Shown piece after piece: positions 37,362 to 46,262 of a stretch of 64,000 bases of DNA; the first letter of the stretch is position 1, and the number at the start of each line of letters is the position of its first letter. The DNA lies in assembly GCA_016719855.1 (NCBI GenBank), contig JADJYH010000013.1, positions 62,001 through 126,000 on the forward strand. The letters run 5' to 3'. The translations under genes and the position numbers were made by a program. The DNA is from Saprospiraceae bacterium (lineage in GTDB: Bacteria; Bacteroidota; Bacteroidia; Chitinophagales; Saprospiraceae). The notes beneath the pieces were generated by a model that had not been told where the DNA came from, did no database searches, and saw only the letters and a program-made list of their open reading frames with translations.

Positions 37362-38144
37362 GTGGATTTACAACTCAAAAACAAGGTCATCATCATTACT
37401 GGAGGTTCGAGCGGCATTGGGGAGGCCATCACGAGGCTACTGGCCGAAGAGGGTGCTATCCCAGTCATCGCCTCGCGCAATGAGGCCCGAAATGCGGCGC
37501 TTCAGCAGGAATTGATGGCAAATGGACAGCTTTCGCACAGTTTTCTTGGTGAACTGAGTGAGGTGGGTTTTTGTGAAAAAATCGCAAGGGAAACTGCCGA
37601 GCGCTTTGGCCGCATTGATGCCATCGTGAACAACGCAGGTCGAAACGATGGGGTAGGGTTGGCTTCCGGCAATCCCGTCACTTTCATGCTTTCGCTCACG
37701 GAAAACCTCAGCCATTACTACAACCTTGTGCATTTTGCCCTGCCTTGGCTCAAGGCTTCGAAGGGCAGCATCGTCAACATCAGCTCCAAAGTGGCCATGA
37801 CCGGACAGGGCGGAACCAGCGGTTACGCCGCTTCCAAGGGTGCTCAACTGGCACTGACCCGTGAGTGGGCCGCCGAGCTACTTCCCTTTGGCATTCGTGT
37901 GAACGCCATCCTGCCAGCCGAGGTGATGACGCCACTCTACGAAAACTGGATACAGACTTTTGAAAACCCTGCGGAAAAACTGCAATCCATCGTCTCGAAA
38001 ATCCCGCTGGAGCACCGCATGACCACTGCCGCCGAAATTGCGTCAGCTACTGCATTTCTGCTTTCGGCACAGGCTTCGCATATCACCGGACAGTGGTGGG
38101 TGATTGATGGTGGGTATGTACATTTGGATAGAGCTTTAACATGA
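37362..38144 (+). CDS. SDR-family oxidoreductase (sugar dehydrogenase-like)
   Basis: 260 residues starting with GTG. TGGSSGIGEAITRLLAEEG is the NAD(P) loop, NNAG (about 90-93) stabilises the core, and the catalytic Ser-Tyr-Lys are in IVNISSK and SGYAASKGAQLALTREWAAE. The start DLQLKNKVIIITGG and the PLYENWI region resemble the L-fucose dehydrogenase branch, so a sugar substrate is likely but not proven. Cofactor preference is uncertain: the residue after beta-2 is Ser-Arg (IASRNEA), which leans to NADP. Its stop overlaps the start of the ClC gene by 4 nt (ATGA). Confidence 0.8.
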   Translation: MDLQLKNKVIIITGGSSGIGEAITRLLAEEGAIPVIASRNEARNAALQQELMANGQLSHSFLGELSEVGFCEKIARETAERFGRIDAIVNNAGRNDGVGLASGNPVTFMLSLTENLSHYYNLVHFALPWLKASKGSIVNISSKVAMTGQGGTSGYAASKGAQLALTREWAAELLPFGIRVNAILPAEVMTPLYENWIQTFENPAEKLQSIVSKIPLEHRMTTAAEIASATAFLLSAQASHITGQWWVIDGGYVHLDRALT

Positions 38145-39934
38145 AATCAATCAAAATACAGGAATATTTTAAGGTAATCAATGGGTATTTGCTCAATAGA
38201 CTGACTAGGCGTAACTACCTTATTCTGGCCTGTATCCTCATTGGCATAGTGGCAGGTTTGGCTGCTGTTGTGATGAAAGTCATGGTGCATTGGGTGGAGG
38301 AGCGGGTGCAGCAGGGACTTGGCTCCCACCAATCGAACTATATCTGGCTATTCCTAACGCCCATCGTCGGCATCGTGTTGAGCGTCATGTACGAGCAGCG
38401 GTTTCTTGGCGGCAAGCTCGTCAAGGGCGTAACCAAAATCCTCTACGCCATCACCCGCCGCAAGGGCGAACTCGACAAACGGGATATGTACGGCCACCTC
38501 GTCACCAGCGCCCTGACAGTGGGCATGGGCGGCAGTGCCGGCCTTGAAGCGCCCATCGTACTGACGGGTGCGGCCATTGGTTCCAATATTTCCTCGCAAT
38601 TACAACTCGGGTACAAAGAGCGTACGCTGCTGCTGGCGTGTGGCGCCTCAGCGGGAATTTCTGCAATTTTCAACGCTCCGATTGCCGGGGTCATTTTTGC
38701 GGCGGAGGTGCTCCTCACCGAAATTTCCATTCCGGTTTTTGTACCGCTGCTCATTTCGGCGGCCGCCGCTTCGGTGCTGTCGCAATTCTTTTATCATGGC
38801 CGCCTCTTCGTCCTCATGGAAGAAGGCTGGCGGCTCAAAAGCATTCCGCTCTACTTCATTTTGGGCATCCTTTGCGGCCTTGTCTCGGTTTACATGACCC
38901 GCATGACCCATTATTTGGAGAAAATAATGGGGCGCTTCCGCCTTCGGATGCGCAAAGCGGTGTTTGGTGGGGCAATGCTGGGGCTACTCATCGTTGTTTT
39001 TCCACCACTCTACGGCGAGGGGTACACCGTTATCGAAAAGCTCATCAATGGCAACGAAAACCTGCTCCTCCAGCGCTCACTTTTCGGCTCAATGCAATCA
39101 GAATGGATGCTGCTTGTTTTTCTGACCGGGTTGGCTATCCTCAAAGTAATCGCCACTTCGCTGACGGTTGGCTCCGGTGGAAACGGTGGCATCTTCGCAG
39201 GTTCGTTGTTCACGGGGGCGCTCACAGGATTTGTTTTTGCCAGGCTCGTCAGTCTTTCCGGCATGTTGAAAATAGTGGAGTCAAACTTCGTCGCGGTGGG
39301 CATGGCCGGGGTCATCGCCGGGGTGGTTCACGCCCCATTGACGGCTATCTTTCTCATCGCCGAAATCACGGGTGGGTACTCGCTCTTCGTGCCATTGATG
39401 ATTGTGGCGGCCATGTCGTACTTCATCACCCGTAGTTTCGACAGCACCTCCGTTTACACCCGGCCATTGCAAGAAGATGGAAACTACTTCCAAGCTGACC
39501 GGGATACTTTCTTGTTGAACAGCATTGACTTGCAGGAAATTTTGGAGCAAAATGTAGAAACTATTCCAGCCTCGCTCAATGTGAGGGAGGTGATCAATCG
39601 CTTTTTGAGCAGCAAGCAAAATATCTTCCCCGTGATTGACGAACAGCATAAATTCGCTGGTATTGTGCTACTGGAAGACTTGAAGGAACTGCTGTTCGAC
39701 CCCGAGCGGTCGAACAAACTAACTGCCAGGGACGTAGCGGTGCGCCCTCCGCAGACTTTGGTTTTGGGTGAAAAAATGGCGGATGTGATGCACAAATTTG
39801 ACGAAACCAAGGTCTGGAAACTGCCTGTGCTAAGTGAGAAGGGCGCTTTCATCGGCTTTGTCTCAAAGAAAAAAATCTTCACCAAGTACCGGGAACTGCT
39901 CAAACTCTACAGCCACAGCGATGTAGTCTCTTGA
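38141..39934 (+). CDS. ClC-type chloride channel/transporter with two CBS domains
   Basis: 597 residues. About ten membrane helices. Ion-path motifs are clear: GMGGSAGLEAPIVLTGAAIG near 127-146, whose Glu in GLEAP (about 136) is the gating glutamate, and VGSGGNGGIFAGSLFTGAL near 345-363. After the last helix (about 430) come two CBS domains (TIPASLNVREVINRFLSSKQ; RPPQTLVLGEKMADVMHKF), which usually bind adenine nucleotides. It moves chloride or a similar anion, possibly with proton exchange. It overlaps the SDR gene by four bases, so the two are probably co-translated. That link is unusual and hints at a shared job, for example with an acidic sugar product. Confidence 0.9.
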   Translation: MKSIKIQEYFKVINGYLLNRLTRRNYLILACILIGIVAGLAAVVMKVMVHWVEERVQQGLGSHQSNYIWLFLTPIVGIVLSVMYEQRFLGGKLVKGVTKILYAITRRKGELDKRDMYGHLVTSALTVGMGGSAGLEAPIVLTGAAIGSNISSQLQLGYKERTLLLACGASAGISAIFNAPIAGVIFAAEVLLTEISIPVFVPLLISAAAASVLSQFFYHGRLFVLMEEGWRLKSIPLYFILGILCGLVSVYMTRMTHYLEKIMGRFRLRMRKAVFGGAMLGLLIVVFPPLYGEGYTVIEKLINGNENLLLQRSLFGSMQSEWMLLVFLTGLAILKVIATSLTVGSGGNGGIFAGSLFTGALTGFVFARLVSLSGMLKIVESNFVAVGMAGVIAGVVHAPLTAIFLIAEITGGYSLFVPLMIVAAMSYFITRSFDSTSVYTRPLQEDGNYFQADRDTFLLNSIDLQEILEQNVETIPASLNVREVINRFLSSKQNIFPVIDEQHKFAGIVLLEDLKELLFDPERSNKLTARDVAVRPPQTLVLGEKMADVMHKFDETKVWKLPVLSEKGAFIGFVSKKKIFTKYRELLKLYSHSDVVS

Positions 39935-39936
39935 TA

Positions 39937-40020
39937 GTGGGTGAGCGAGTGAGCGAGTGAGAGCGTGAGCACACGAAGGCCGATGGCTCCTCTCACCCGC
40001 TCACCCGCTCACTCTCTCAC
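39937..40020. terminator. GTGAGCGA-word inverted repeat between convergent genes
   Basis: Left side GTGAGCGAGTGAGCGAGTGA (39941-39960) pairs with right side CTCACCCGCTCACCCGCTCA (39992-40011) with about two mismatches. It lies between two convergent genes, 3 nt after one stop and 5 nt before the other, and can terminate both. It uses similar GTGAG words to the hairpin at 17.6 kb. Confidence 0.6.
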
Positions 40021-40024
40021 CATC

Positions 40025-41623
40025 TCAAACCCTCACAAAATACATCTCCACATCTCCCACATTTTTAGCGGGCACCTTGCCACGGTATTCGCAGTCGAAT
40101 TCATCTTTAATGAAGGAAAACGTGCTGGCGGATATGTTGACGAGACCAGGTTCGCCACTGGTTTCCATGCGGGAGGCAACGTTTACGGTGTCGCCCCAAA
40201 TGTCGTAGGCAAACTTGCGGGAACCGACTACCCCTGCCACCAGCGGGCCAGTGTGGATGCCGATACGGGCCTCGAATGGTGACTCCCCGGCCTGCCGTTT
40301 CTCTTTGTTCCATTCTTCTAAAAACTGCTGGATTTCCAGTCCAGCCTTCACCACGTCCCTAGGGTGGCCGTCGTGGTCAGGCAGACCGCCAGCGCACATG
40401 TAAGCGTCGCCAATGGTCTTGATTTTTCGAGACCATGTTTTCCGATAATCCGGTCAAAGTTTTTGAAAGCATAATCGAGGTCGAACACCGGTTCCTCGGC
40501 TGAAAGCTGCTTTGAAATGGCGCTGAACCCCTTAAAATCAGCGAAAAGTACAGTCGCAGATTCATAGCGCCGTGCCACGGCAGCCCCATTTTTCTTCAAC
40601 TCATCGGCGATGCTGGCGGGCAGAATGTTGAGCAACAGTTCCTCCGAGCGCCTGCGTTCTTCCTCGATGATTCGGTTTTTTTCTGAAAGCACGACGTTGT
40701 GGTTGCTGATGGTCTGGTATCGAAAGAACAAAGCGCCACCAAGAAAAGTACCAAGCCAACTATCGCAAGCAGCAGGTTGCGCTGGCTGCTTTGGAGTTCG
40801 ATTTCAGCCTGTTTTTGTTGCAGTTCAGCTTGTTGTTGCTGCACGACTACCTCTTTTTGAGCGAGATTCATGGAGTCCATTGCCCCGGCGAACTGCATCG
40901 AATCCAGCATCCTGGACTGTTCCGAAAAGAGCACCTGTTGTTTGATTTGCGCAGCCGACATGTTCTGGATGGCGGCCTCCCTGGCTGCAATCATCTTCTG
41001 GAGACCCTGTTGCTGGTTGGCCAGTTTGGCCTTTTCCTCGGAGAGGTTGCTCACTTCGGCAGAGAGTTGCTGGTTTTGTGCCTGTGCTTTTTCAAAATCT
41101 TCCTGTGCTTTTTTCTTTTTGAAAAAAGCCCGCCACCTCCCGGAGTGGACACGCTGGCATCCCCGCCTGACAGCACAGCGATTTCCCGCTCGATGCGCTC
41201 CAAGTCCTTTTTTTTGTTCAATTGTGTAGCCAACTCCTTCATATTCACAAGGTTGTCCAGCTTGAGTTCGGCATCGGTGGTGAGGGAATTGCTTTCTTCA
41301 AAGCTCTTGAAGGCTTTGTTTTTCAGGTTGTCACGGCGGCTCGGTACTTTCATTTGCGCCTTGCCCCGTTGGTTGAGGCTGATGGCGAGGTAGTTGGGTT
41401 GCTTCAACTTTTTGGCGGCATTGGCAGCTTTGTCGGCCCATTCCACCGATTTTTCAAAAAAGCCCTCGTTGTACAGCCAATCGGCGAGGGTCAAGGCATT
41501 GTTCAGGTAATCTTCACCGGAGAGCTTGGTGGTCGTGCCCTCCAGGTTTTTGATGGCCTCCGATTGTGCGCTCAATGGGAGGTTTGAAACAAGGATAGCA
41601 AGTGTGCAGATTAAAAATCGCAT
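40025..41623 (-). CDS. Class III adenylate cyclase with exported TPR/coiled-coil sensor (three frameshifts)
   Basis: About 533 residues. Signal peptide MRFLICTLAILVSNLPLSAQ, then TPR-like helices (NALTLADWLYNEGFFEKSVE, YLAISLNQRGKAQMKVPS), a long coiled coil (VSNLSEEKAKLANQQQGLQK, VVVQQQQAELQQKQAEIELQ), one membrane segment (NLLLAIVGLVLFLVALLFF), a linker RIIEEERRRSEELLLNILPA and a class III cyclase. Metal-binding Asp in TVLFADFKGFSA, substrate Lys in KIKTIGDAYMCAGG and YDIWGDTVNVASRM fit ATP. Shifts lie at A6 41122-41127, AAA 40730-40732 and T5 40423-40427; each is repaired by one base. It is a membrane receptor making cAMP inside in response to a periplasmic signal. I start at ATG 41623. 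Confidence 0.8.
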
Positions 41624-41730
41624 TTGAAGGGTTTTAGAAAGTTGGGCGAAAAATAGCAATCATTTGATGAAAACTTAAATTTAGGCTTAATCTTCGGGGC
41701 TTAATTTCGCCCACAAATAAATCAAGACTT

Positions 41731-42624
41731 ATGAAATCCATAATTTCGGCACTCACCCAAATTCTATTACTAATGACCACTGCAACCAACTTGTTAGCCC
41801 AAGATTTCGATTGGCAAGGCCACCGTGGATGCCGGGGCCTGCTGCCCGAAAATACCATCCCAGCCTTCCTCAAAGCCCTCGAATTCCCGCAGGTGACAAC
41901 GCTTGAACTCGACCTGGCTGTGTCCAAAAACGGCGAGCTTATCGTCAGCCACGAGCCTTGGATGTCGGAAGCCACCTGCTCCAAACCGGACGGAATGCCA
42001 GTAACCAAAGCCGAAGCGATGGGTCTGAGAATCATGGGCATGACCTACGAGGAAATCAAACTGTACGACTGTGGCAGCCGTGGCAATGCCCGTTTCCCGC
42101 AGCAGCAGCCGATGCAGGTACACAAGCCCTCGCTGGAAGATGTGGTGATGGCCGTGCGGCAACATTGCGAAGCGAAAAAAATGAAAATGCCACGCTTCAA
42201 CATCGAAATCAAGAGCCATCCGGACGGCGACGGCATCTTCACGCCGAAGGTGGACGACTTTGCAAAACTGGTGGTCGCTGAGTTGGAGCGCCTCAAAATC
42301 AGTGACCGTTCCTGCGTCCAGTCCTTCGATGTGCGGCCTTTGGAGGCGGTGAAAAAAATTGCCCCAAACCTCACGCTCGCCCTGCTCGTGGAGAACAAGG
42401 ACGGGTTTGAAAAAAACTTGCAACTGCTTGGTTTTCAGCCGGATATTTACAGCGTGGATTACAAGCTGCTTCGCAAACGGGACGTGAAAGCGTTGCACCG
42501 ACAAGGCATCAAGGTCATTCCGTGGACCGTCAACGACCTGAAATCCATGAAGAAACTGCGCCGCTGGAAGGTGGACGGCATCATCACGGATTACCCGAAT
42601 TTGATTGCGGAAATTGAAAACTGA
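41731..42624 (+). CDS. Glycerophosphodiester phosphodiesterase, exported
   Basis: 297 residues. Signal peptide MKSIISALTQILLLMTTATN...LLAQ. GDPD motifs in order: WQGHRGCRGLLPENTIPAF with the first catalytic His, TLELDLAVSKNGELIVSHE with metal-binding Glu-x-Asp and the second His, FNIEIKSHPDGDG, and VIPWTVNDLKSMKKL with DGIITDYPNL at the end. It hydrolyses glycerophosphodiesters to glycerol-3-phosphate and an alcohol in the periplasm. TAATTTCG at 41702-41709 may be its -7 box. It diverges from the cyclase gene. Confidence 0.9.
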   Translation: MKSIISALTQILLLMTTATNLLAQDFDWQGHRGCRGLLPENTIPAFLKALEFPQVTTLELDLAVSKNGELIVSHEPWMSEATCSKPDGMPVTKAEAMGLRIMGMTYEEIKLYDCGSRGNARFPQQQPMQVHKPSLEDVVMAVRQHCEAKKMKMPRFNIEIKSHPDGDGIFTPKVDDFAKLVVAELERLKISDRSCVQSFDVRPLEAVKKIAPNLTLALLVENKDGFEKNLQLLGFQPDIYSVDYKLLRKRDVKALHRQGIKVIPWTVNDLKSMKKLRRWKVDGIITDYPNLIAEIEN

Positions 42625-42714
42625 AGCGTTCTGACTATTGGGCGACAGTGAAAAATGGTTGGGTAGCCTTACCATTCCACGATTTTCAATACTTTGGCTG
42701 AAAATTAACCGAAC

Positions 42715-44670
42715 ATGAAATTTGAACGATTTGCCCTGTCCATTTTCTTGACTGTTATCGGGGCTTTCACGCTGATTGCCCAATCCGCCCGTGCCTACGA
42801 GAAGGCAGGCGACAAGGCATTTGCCGCAAAAGACTACTACACTGCTTTCGTCCACTTTCGGGATGCGATGGAGCGCTCGCCAAACGATGTCGGGCTTTGG
42901 TACAAATACGCCGAAGTCACCCGCCAGTTCAACGCCTACGAAGAGGCCGAGCGATATTACGCCAAAGTGGTGACGAGCAAGGAAACTCAAATGTTCCCAT
43001 TGGCCAGTTTTTGGCTGGGGCAGGTGAAAAAAAACCTCGGGAAATACCAAGATGCGTTAGAGCTTTTTGAGACTTTTTTGAAAAATAGCACCGAGGCTGA
43101 CTACTACTCCCAATGGGCCAATGAGGAGTTGAACGCTTGCCGCTGGGCCATCGCCGACCCAGCAGCACCCACCGACAAAATCGTGCGGGTGGAGCATTTG
43201 GACAAAAAAATCAACACACCGTTCTCAGAGTTCGGGGCGGTGCAGGTGGGCAATATGACCTACTATTCGTCCTACCGTTTTGAGTATCCAGGCGATGCAA
43301 ATACACCAGAACGCAAACTCTCAAAACTGCTCACCTCCGAAAACATGGCCAAGGGCAAGGTGATGGGTCGGGATTTCAACGACGAAAAGAAGCTCACTGC
43401 GCACACGGCTTTCAGTGCAGACGGCAACCGGATTTACTTCACGCTTTGTGAATATGTGAACGCCTCCGACATCCGCTGCGAAATCGTGTACCGGGACAAG
43501 GACAAACGAGGCCGTTGGGAAAAAACACCCATCAAACTGCCTGAAATCGTCAACAAAAAAGGCTTCACCACCACGCAGCCCAGCATTGGTTTTGATTCGC
43601 TGGCGCAAAAAGAAGTGCTGTACTTCGTCTCTGACCGACCTGGCGGCAAGGGCAAACTCGATATTTGGTATTGCGAACTGGAAAAGGACAAGTTCCTCGA
43701 ACCGAAGAACCTGGAAGCTGCGAACACGCCTGAAAACGACATTTCGCCTTATTTTCATGTCGCTTCGCAAACGCTTTATTTCAGCGCCGATGGGCGGAGC
43801 GGACTCGGTGGATTCGATGTTTTTAGCATGGAAAAACGGCAAACTTGGGGAGAGATTAGAAGCCTTGGCAAGCCCGTGAACTCCAGCTACCACGATATTT
43901 ATTACTCCCTAGACGATAGCGCAAAGGGTGGTTTCGTCTCGTCCAACCGCCCTGGTTCATTTTACCTCGACCCCGACAACAAGGCCTGTTGCCACGATAT
44001 TTTTCGGGTCGTTTACGAAGAAAAACCCAAGTCATCAGATGGCATCCCGCCGCCACCCATCGTGGTGGAAACGCCGCCCACTCCCCCCACTTTTGAGAAA
44101 CTGGAGGACTTTCTGCCGCTGGCTCTGTACTTCGACAACGACGAGCCGGACAAACGCACCAATCGTACCACCACCAAGAAAACGTACGAGGAAACTTTTG
44201 GGAAATTTTATCCTCGAAAGGGCGATTTCATTGAACAGTACACTAAGCCCATTACCAATGAGGAAGAGGTGGACGAGGCCACGCTGAACATCACCGATTT
44301 TTTTGAAAATGAGGTTAAGAAAGGCTTCGACCACCTTGGACTTTTCAGTGGAATCCTACTCCAGCGCCTCGAAAGAGGCGACCGTGTAGAAATCGTCATC
44401 AAGGGCTATACCAGCCCCCGTGCCAAATCTGACTACAACGACTTCCTCGCCCAACGTCGCATCAGCAGCCTGCGCAACCAGTTCGAGCGATGGCGGGGCG
44501 GTGTTTTTGAGAATTACCTGAAGTACGGCAAATTGGTGATTTCGGAAGCTCCGTTCGGGGAATCGCAGTCAGCCAGTGGCATCAGCGACGACCTGTTTGA
44601 TGAACGCAACTCCATCTACAGCGTTGGAGCATCGAGAGAGCGGCGAGTGGAAATTATTGAGGTGAAGTAA
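42715..44670 (+). CDS. TPR / PD40 / OmpA-like exported protein (PorE-like plan)
   Basis: 651 residues. Signal peptide MKFERFALSIFLTVIGAFTL...IAQ. Domains: TPRs (SARAYEKAGDKAFAAKDYYT, DVGLWYKYAEVTRQFNAYEE; about 23-140), a WD40-like PD40 propeller (AFSADGNRIYFTLCEYVNAS, VLYFVSDRPGGKGKLDIWYC, TLYFSADGRSGLGGFDVFSM; about 185-420), a proline-rich linker and a C-terminal part with IKGYTSPRAKSDYNDFLAQR and ISSLRNQFERW, which follows the OmpA peptidoglycan-binding pattern. The order TPR-propeller-OmpA is that of PorE, a T9SS periplasmic component, and of many related proteins. The signal peptide lacks the usual lipobox. TACTTTGG at 42690 is a possible -7 box. Confidence 0.75.
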   Translation: MKFERFALSIFLTVIGAFTLIAQSARAYEKAGDKAFAAKDYYTAFVHFRDAMERSPNDVGLWYKYAEVTRQFNAYEEAERYYAKVVTSKETQMFPLASFWLGQVKKNLGKYQDALELFETFLKNSTEADYYSQWANEELNACRWAIADPAAPTDKIVRVEHLDKKINTPFSEFGAVQVGNMTYYSSYRFEYPGDANTPERKLSKLLTSENMAKGKVMGRDFNDEKKLTAHTAFSADGNRIYFTLCEYVNASDIRCEIVYRDKDKRGRWEKTPIKLPEIVNKKGFTTTQPSIGFDSLAQKEVLYFVSDRPGGKGKLDIWYCELEKDKFLEPKNLEAANTPENDISPYFHVASQTLYFSADGRSGLGGFDVFSMEKRQTWGEIRSLGKPVNSSYHDIYYSLDDSAKGGFVSSNRPGSFYLDPDNKACCHDIFRVVYEEKPKSSDGIPPPPIVVETPPTPPTFEKLEDFLPLALYFDNDEPDKRTNRTTTKKTYEETFGKFYPRKGDFIEQYTKPITNEEEVDEATLNITDFFENEVKKGFDHLGLFSGILLQRLERGDRVEIVIKGYTSPRAKSDYNDFLAQRRISSLRNQFERWRGGVFENYLKYGKLVISEAPFGESQSASGISDDLFDERNSIYSVGASRERRVEIIEVK

Positions 44671-44843
44671 AAGCGTTTGAGGGTTTTGGGATTTGAGGGT
44701 TTGAGGATTTGGAAAGTCGTTAGTCAACAACCGTAACTCCTTTTCAGTTTTGCCGTTAATATTCAAGTGCCGAAAAGCTTGGCATTTTTGAGCATAAATA
44801 ATTCCAAATCAAGTGGTGTGAACGTAGTGGTATAACTAGCTGG

Positions 44844-44882
44844 TTATCAACCTTTATCAACCTCATCAACACTTATCAACCA
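44844..44882 (+). repeat. Four 10-nt TTATCAACC repeats before a lipoprotein gene
   Basis: TTATCAACC at 44844 and 44854, TCATCAACA at 44863 and TTATCAACC at 44873 follow each other at about one helical turn. They lie 20-60 nt before the start of the lipoprotein gene. They could be repeated operator sites; they differ from the DnaA box TTATCCACA at one or two bases. The rest of 44671-44902 carries TTTGAGG words (44675-44711) and nothing else clear. Confidence 0.4.
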
Positions 44883-44902
44883 CTACTAAAATCGAGTTTA
44901 TC

Positions 44903-45478
44903 ATGATGAAGAAACTGATGTTTTCGCTGGCAGTAGCAATGTTTTTTGCCTGCAACAGCGACCCAAAAGACAGCAACTTCCAGCAAGTCGAAGCCAACTC
45001 GCCCGATGTGCCAGCCAATGCTTCGCCGTCTGAACAGTTGAAGGCGGTGGCGCTGGAAGAATCGAATTATTTGGAGCGTGTGCGCCAATCTTTCGTGCCA
45101 TTGCAGGAGGAGTACCGCAAAGCCAACGGCAAGGTGCCTGGCATAGGTGAAGTAAACATCTTCGTGGATGAAAACTACACGCTGCTTATCGAAAACAAGT
45201 TCAAGGGCAGCACCTATCAAACCAAGGTGAACTTGAAGAACCTGAACAATGCCCAAGGTGGCATGATGCTCATTCCAGATAAGGAGCCGGGTGAATTCCC
45301 GGGGCTAAAAGTCTTCGTGAAAGATGGAAAAACGGGTGTGGAAATTATCAAAGACGGCAAGCTGGTAAGGGAAGACAAACAGCTCGAAATATACTTGGCC
45401 GACCGCCCCGGCATTGAGCGGATAACGCCCGCTATCTTGCAGGCACTGAACATCGCAAACGGGAAATTGCCAGAATAA
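44903..45478 (+). CDS. Lipoprotein of unknown function
   Basis: 191 residues. MKKLMFSLAVAMFFAC is a lipoprotein signal with Cys17, and the next residues NSDPKDS fit Bacteroidota lipoproteins, including ones sent to the surface. The body has strands NIFVDENYTLLIENKF, TKVNLKNLNNAQGGMMLIPD and LKVFVKDGKTGVEIIKDGK, with no known family. Start: two adjacent ATGs at 44903 and 44906; the second gives the more usual MKKLM. Four TTATCAACC repeats precede it. Confidence 0.65.
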   Translation: MMKKLMFSLAVAMFFACNSDPKDSNFQQVEANSPDVPANASPSEQLKAVALEESNYLERVRQSFVPLQEEYRKANGKVPGIGEVNIFVDENYTLLIENKFKGSTYQTKVNLKNLNNAQGGMMLIPDKEPGEFPGLKVFVKDGKTGVEIIKDGKLVREDKQLEIYLADRPGIERITPAILQALNIANGKLPE

Positions 45479-45526
45479 TCAATAGGTCATTGGAGGCAAA
45501 GTATCAATGCCTCCAATGGCGCTAAC

Positions 45527-45975
45527 TTACAGTTTCACCAACTGCACATTGACTGCCACAGGGCCTTTCTGGCCCTTTTCAATTTCAAAGTTACCTTGTC
45601 GTTCACCTTCACCGGCTCTTCAAGCGAGTTGAGGTGAACGAAAATCCGCTCATCCGATTCACGGTCAATGATGAAGCCAAAGCCTTTGGCGTCGTCGAAA
45701 TAGCTGACTTTTCCTTTGCGGATGGGATCCACTTTTTCCCGTTTCGGCACGCCGAGTTCGATATCTTCCTTTTTGACTTTTTTCCTTTTGGTAGGGTCGG
45801 GTGGGGAAGAGGTAAGGTTGCCGTCTTCATCCACGTACATAATCATGTCTTCAAAGGTCTTGCCCTCGCCCTTCTCCGATTTACGTTGGTCCTTCCGGTA
45901 TTCCTTGTCCTGTCGTTTTTTGTGCTTCTTCTTTTCGTTTTCTTTCTTGCTGTACGTCTCTCGTGATTTTGCCAT
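45527..45975 (-). CDS. Cold-shock-domain protein with basic N-terminal region (one frameshift)
   Basis: About 149 residues from ATG 45975. MAKSRETYSKKENEKKKHKK begins a 35-residue Lys/Arg-rich tail, then a linker (FEDMIMYVDEDGNLTSSPPD) and the cold-shock domain: RKGKVSYFDDAKGFGFIIDR with RNP1 and ERIFVHLNSLEE with RNP2. It binds single-stranded RNA or DNA. Read as given, the end would be ARKALWQSMCSW at 45535. Adding one T to the short run near 45587-45589 gives VTFEIEKGQKGPVAVNVQLV and a TAA at 45527, the normal family end. I annotate that longer end. Confidence 0.8.
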
Positions 45976-46262
45976 TTTGAATATTGAGATGAAAAAAGCG
46001 GGAAATGGCCCGGAGTGGTGACTACCAATCTTCCAAAATCCCATGAATTCGGCAAAGCTAACACTTATCTGTGCCTTTTAGATCAAACTATGCACCTGTG
46101 GGCCAACTTAGCACCGGGAAACCGACTTATTTTTAAAGCAGCTTTGGCTAGCCTTGTCACCCCTCTACAAAAAGATTGTCGTTCAGGTGCTTGTTTCCTC
46201 GAAATTTCAGAATTTGGAGGCAAGTTGATACGGTCATTTTTCACTAAAATTCAAATACTATC

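Noticed and set aside
40025..41623. Four separate small genes
   Set aside because: The pieces join in order into one known design (signal peptide, TPR, coiled coil, membrane helix, class III cyclase), and each joint is repaired by one base in a homopolymer.
41794..43050. Open frame of 418 codons on the minus strand
   Set aside because: Antisense to the glycerophosphodiesterase and the PD40 gene, both of which have clear motifs and signal peptides.
44844..44882. Replication origin (DnaA boxes)
   Set aside because: The repeats are TTATCAACC rather than TTATCCACA, and no dnaA, dnaN or AT-rich unwinding region is adjacent.
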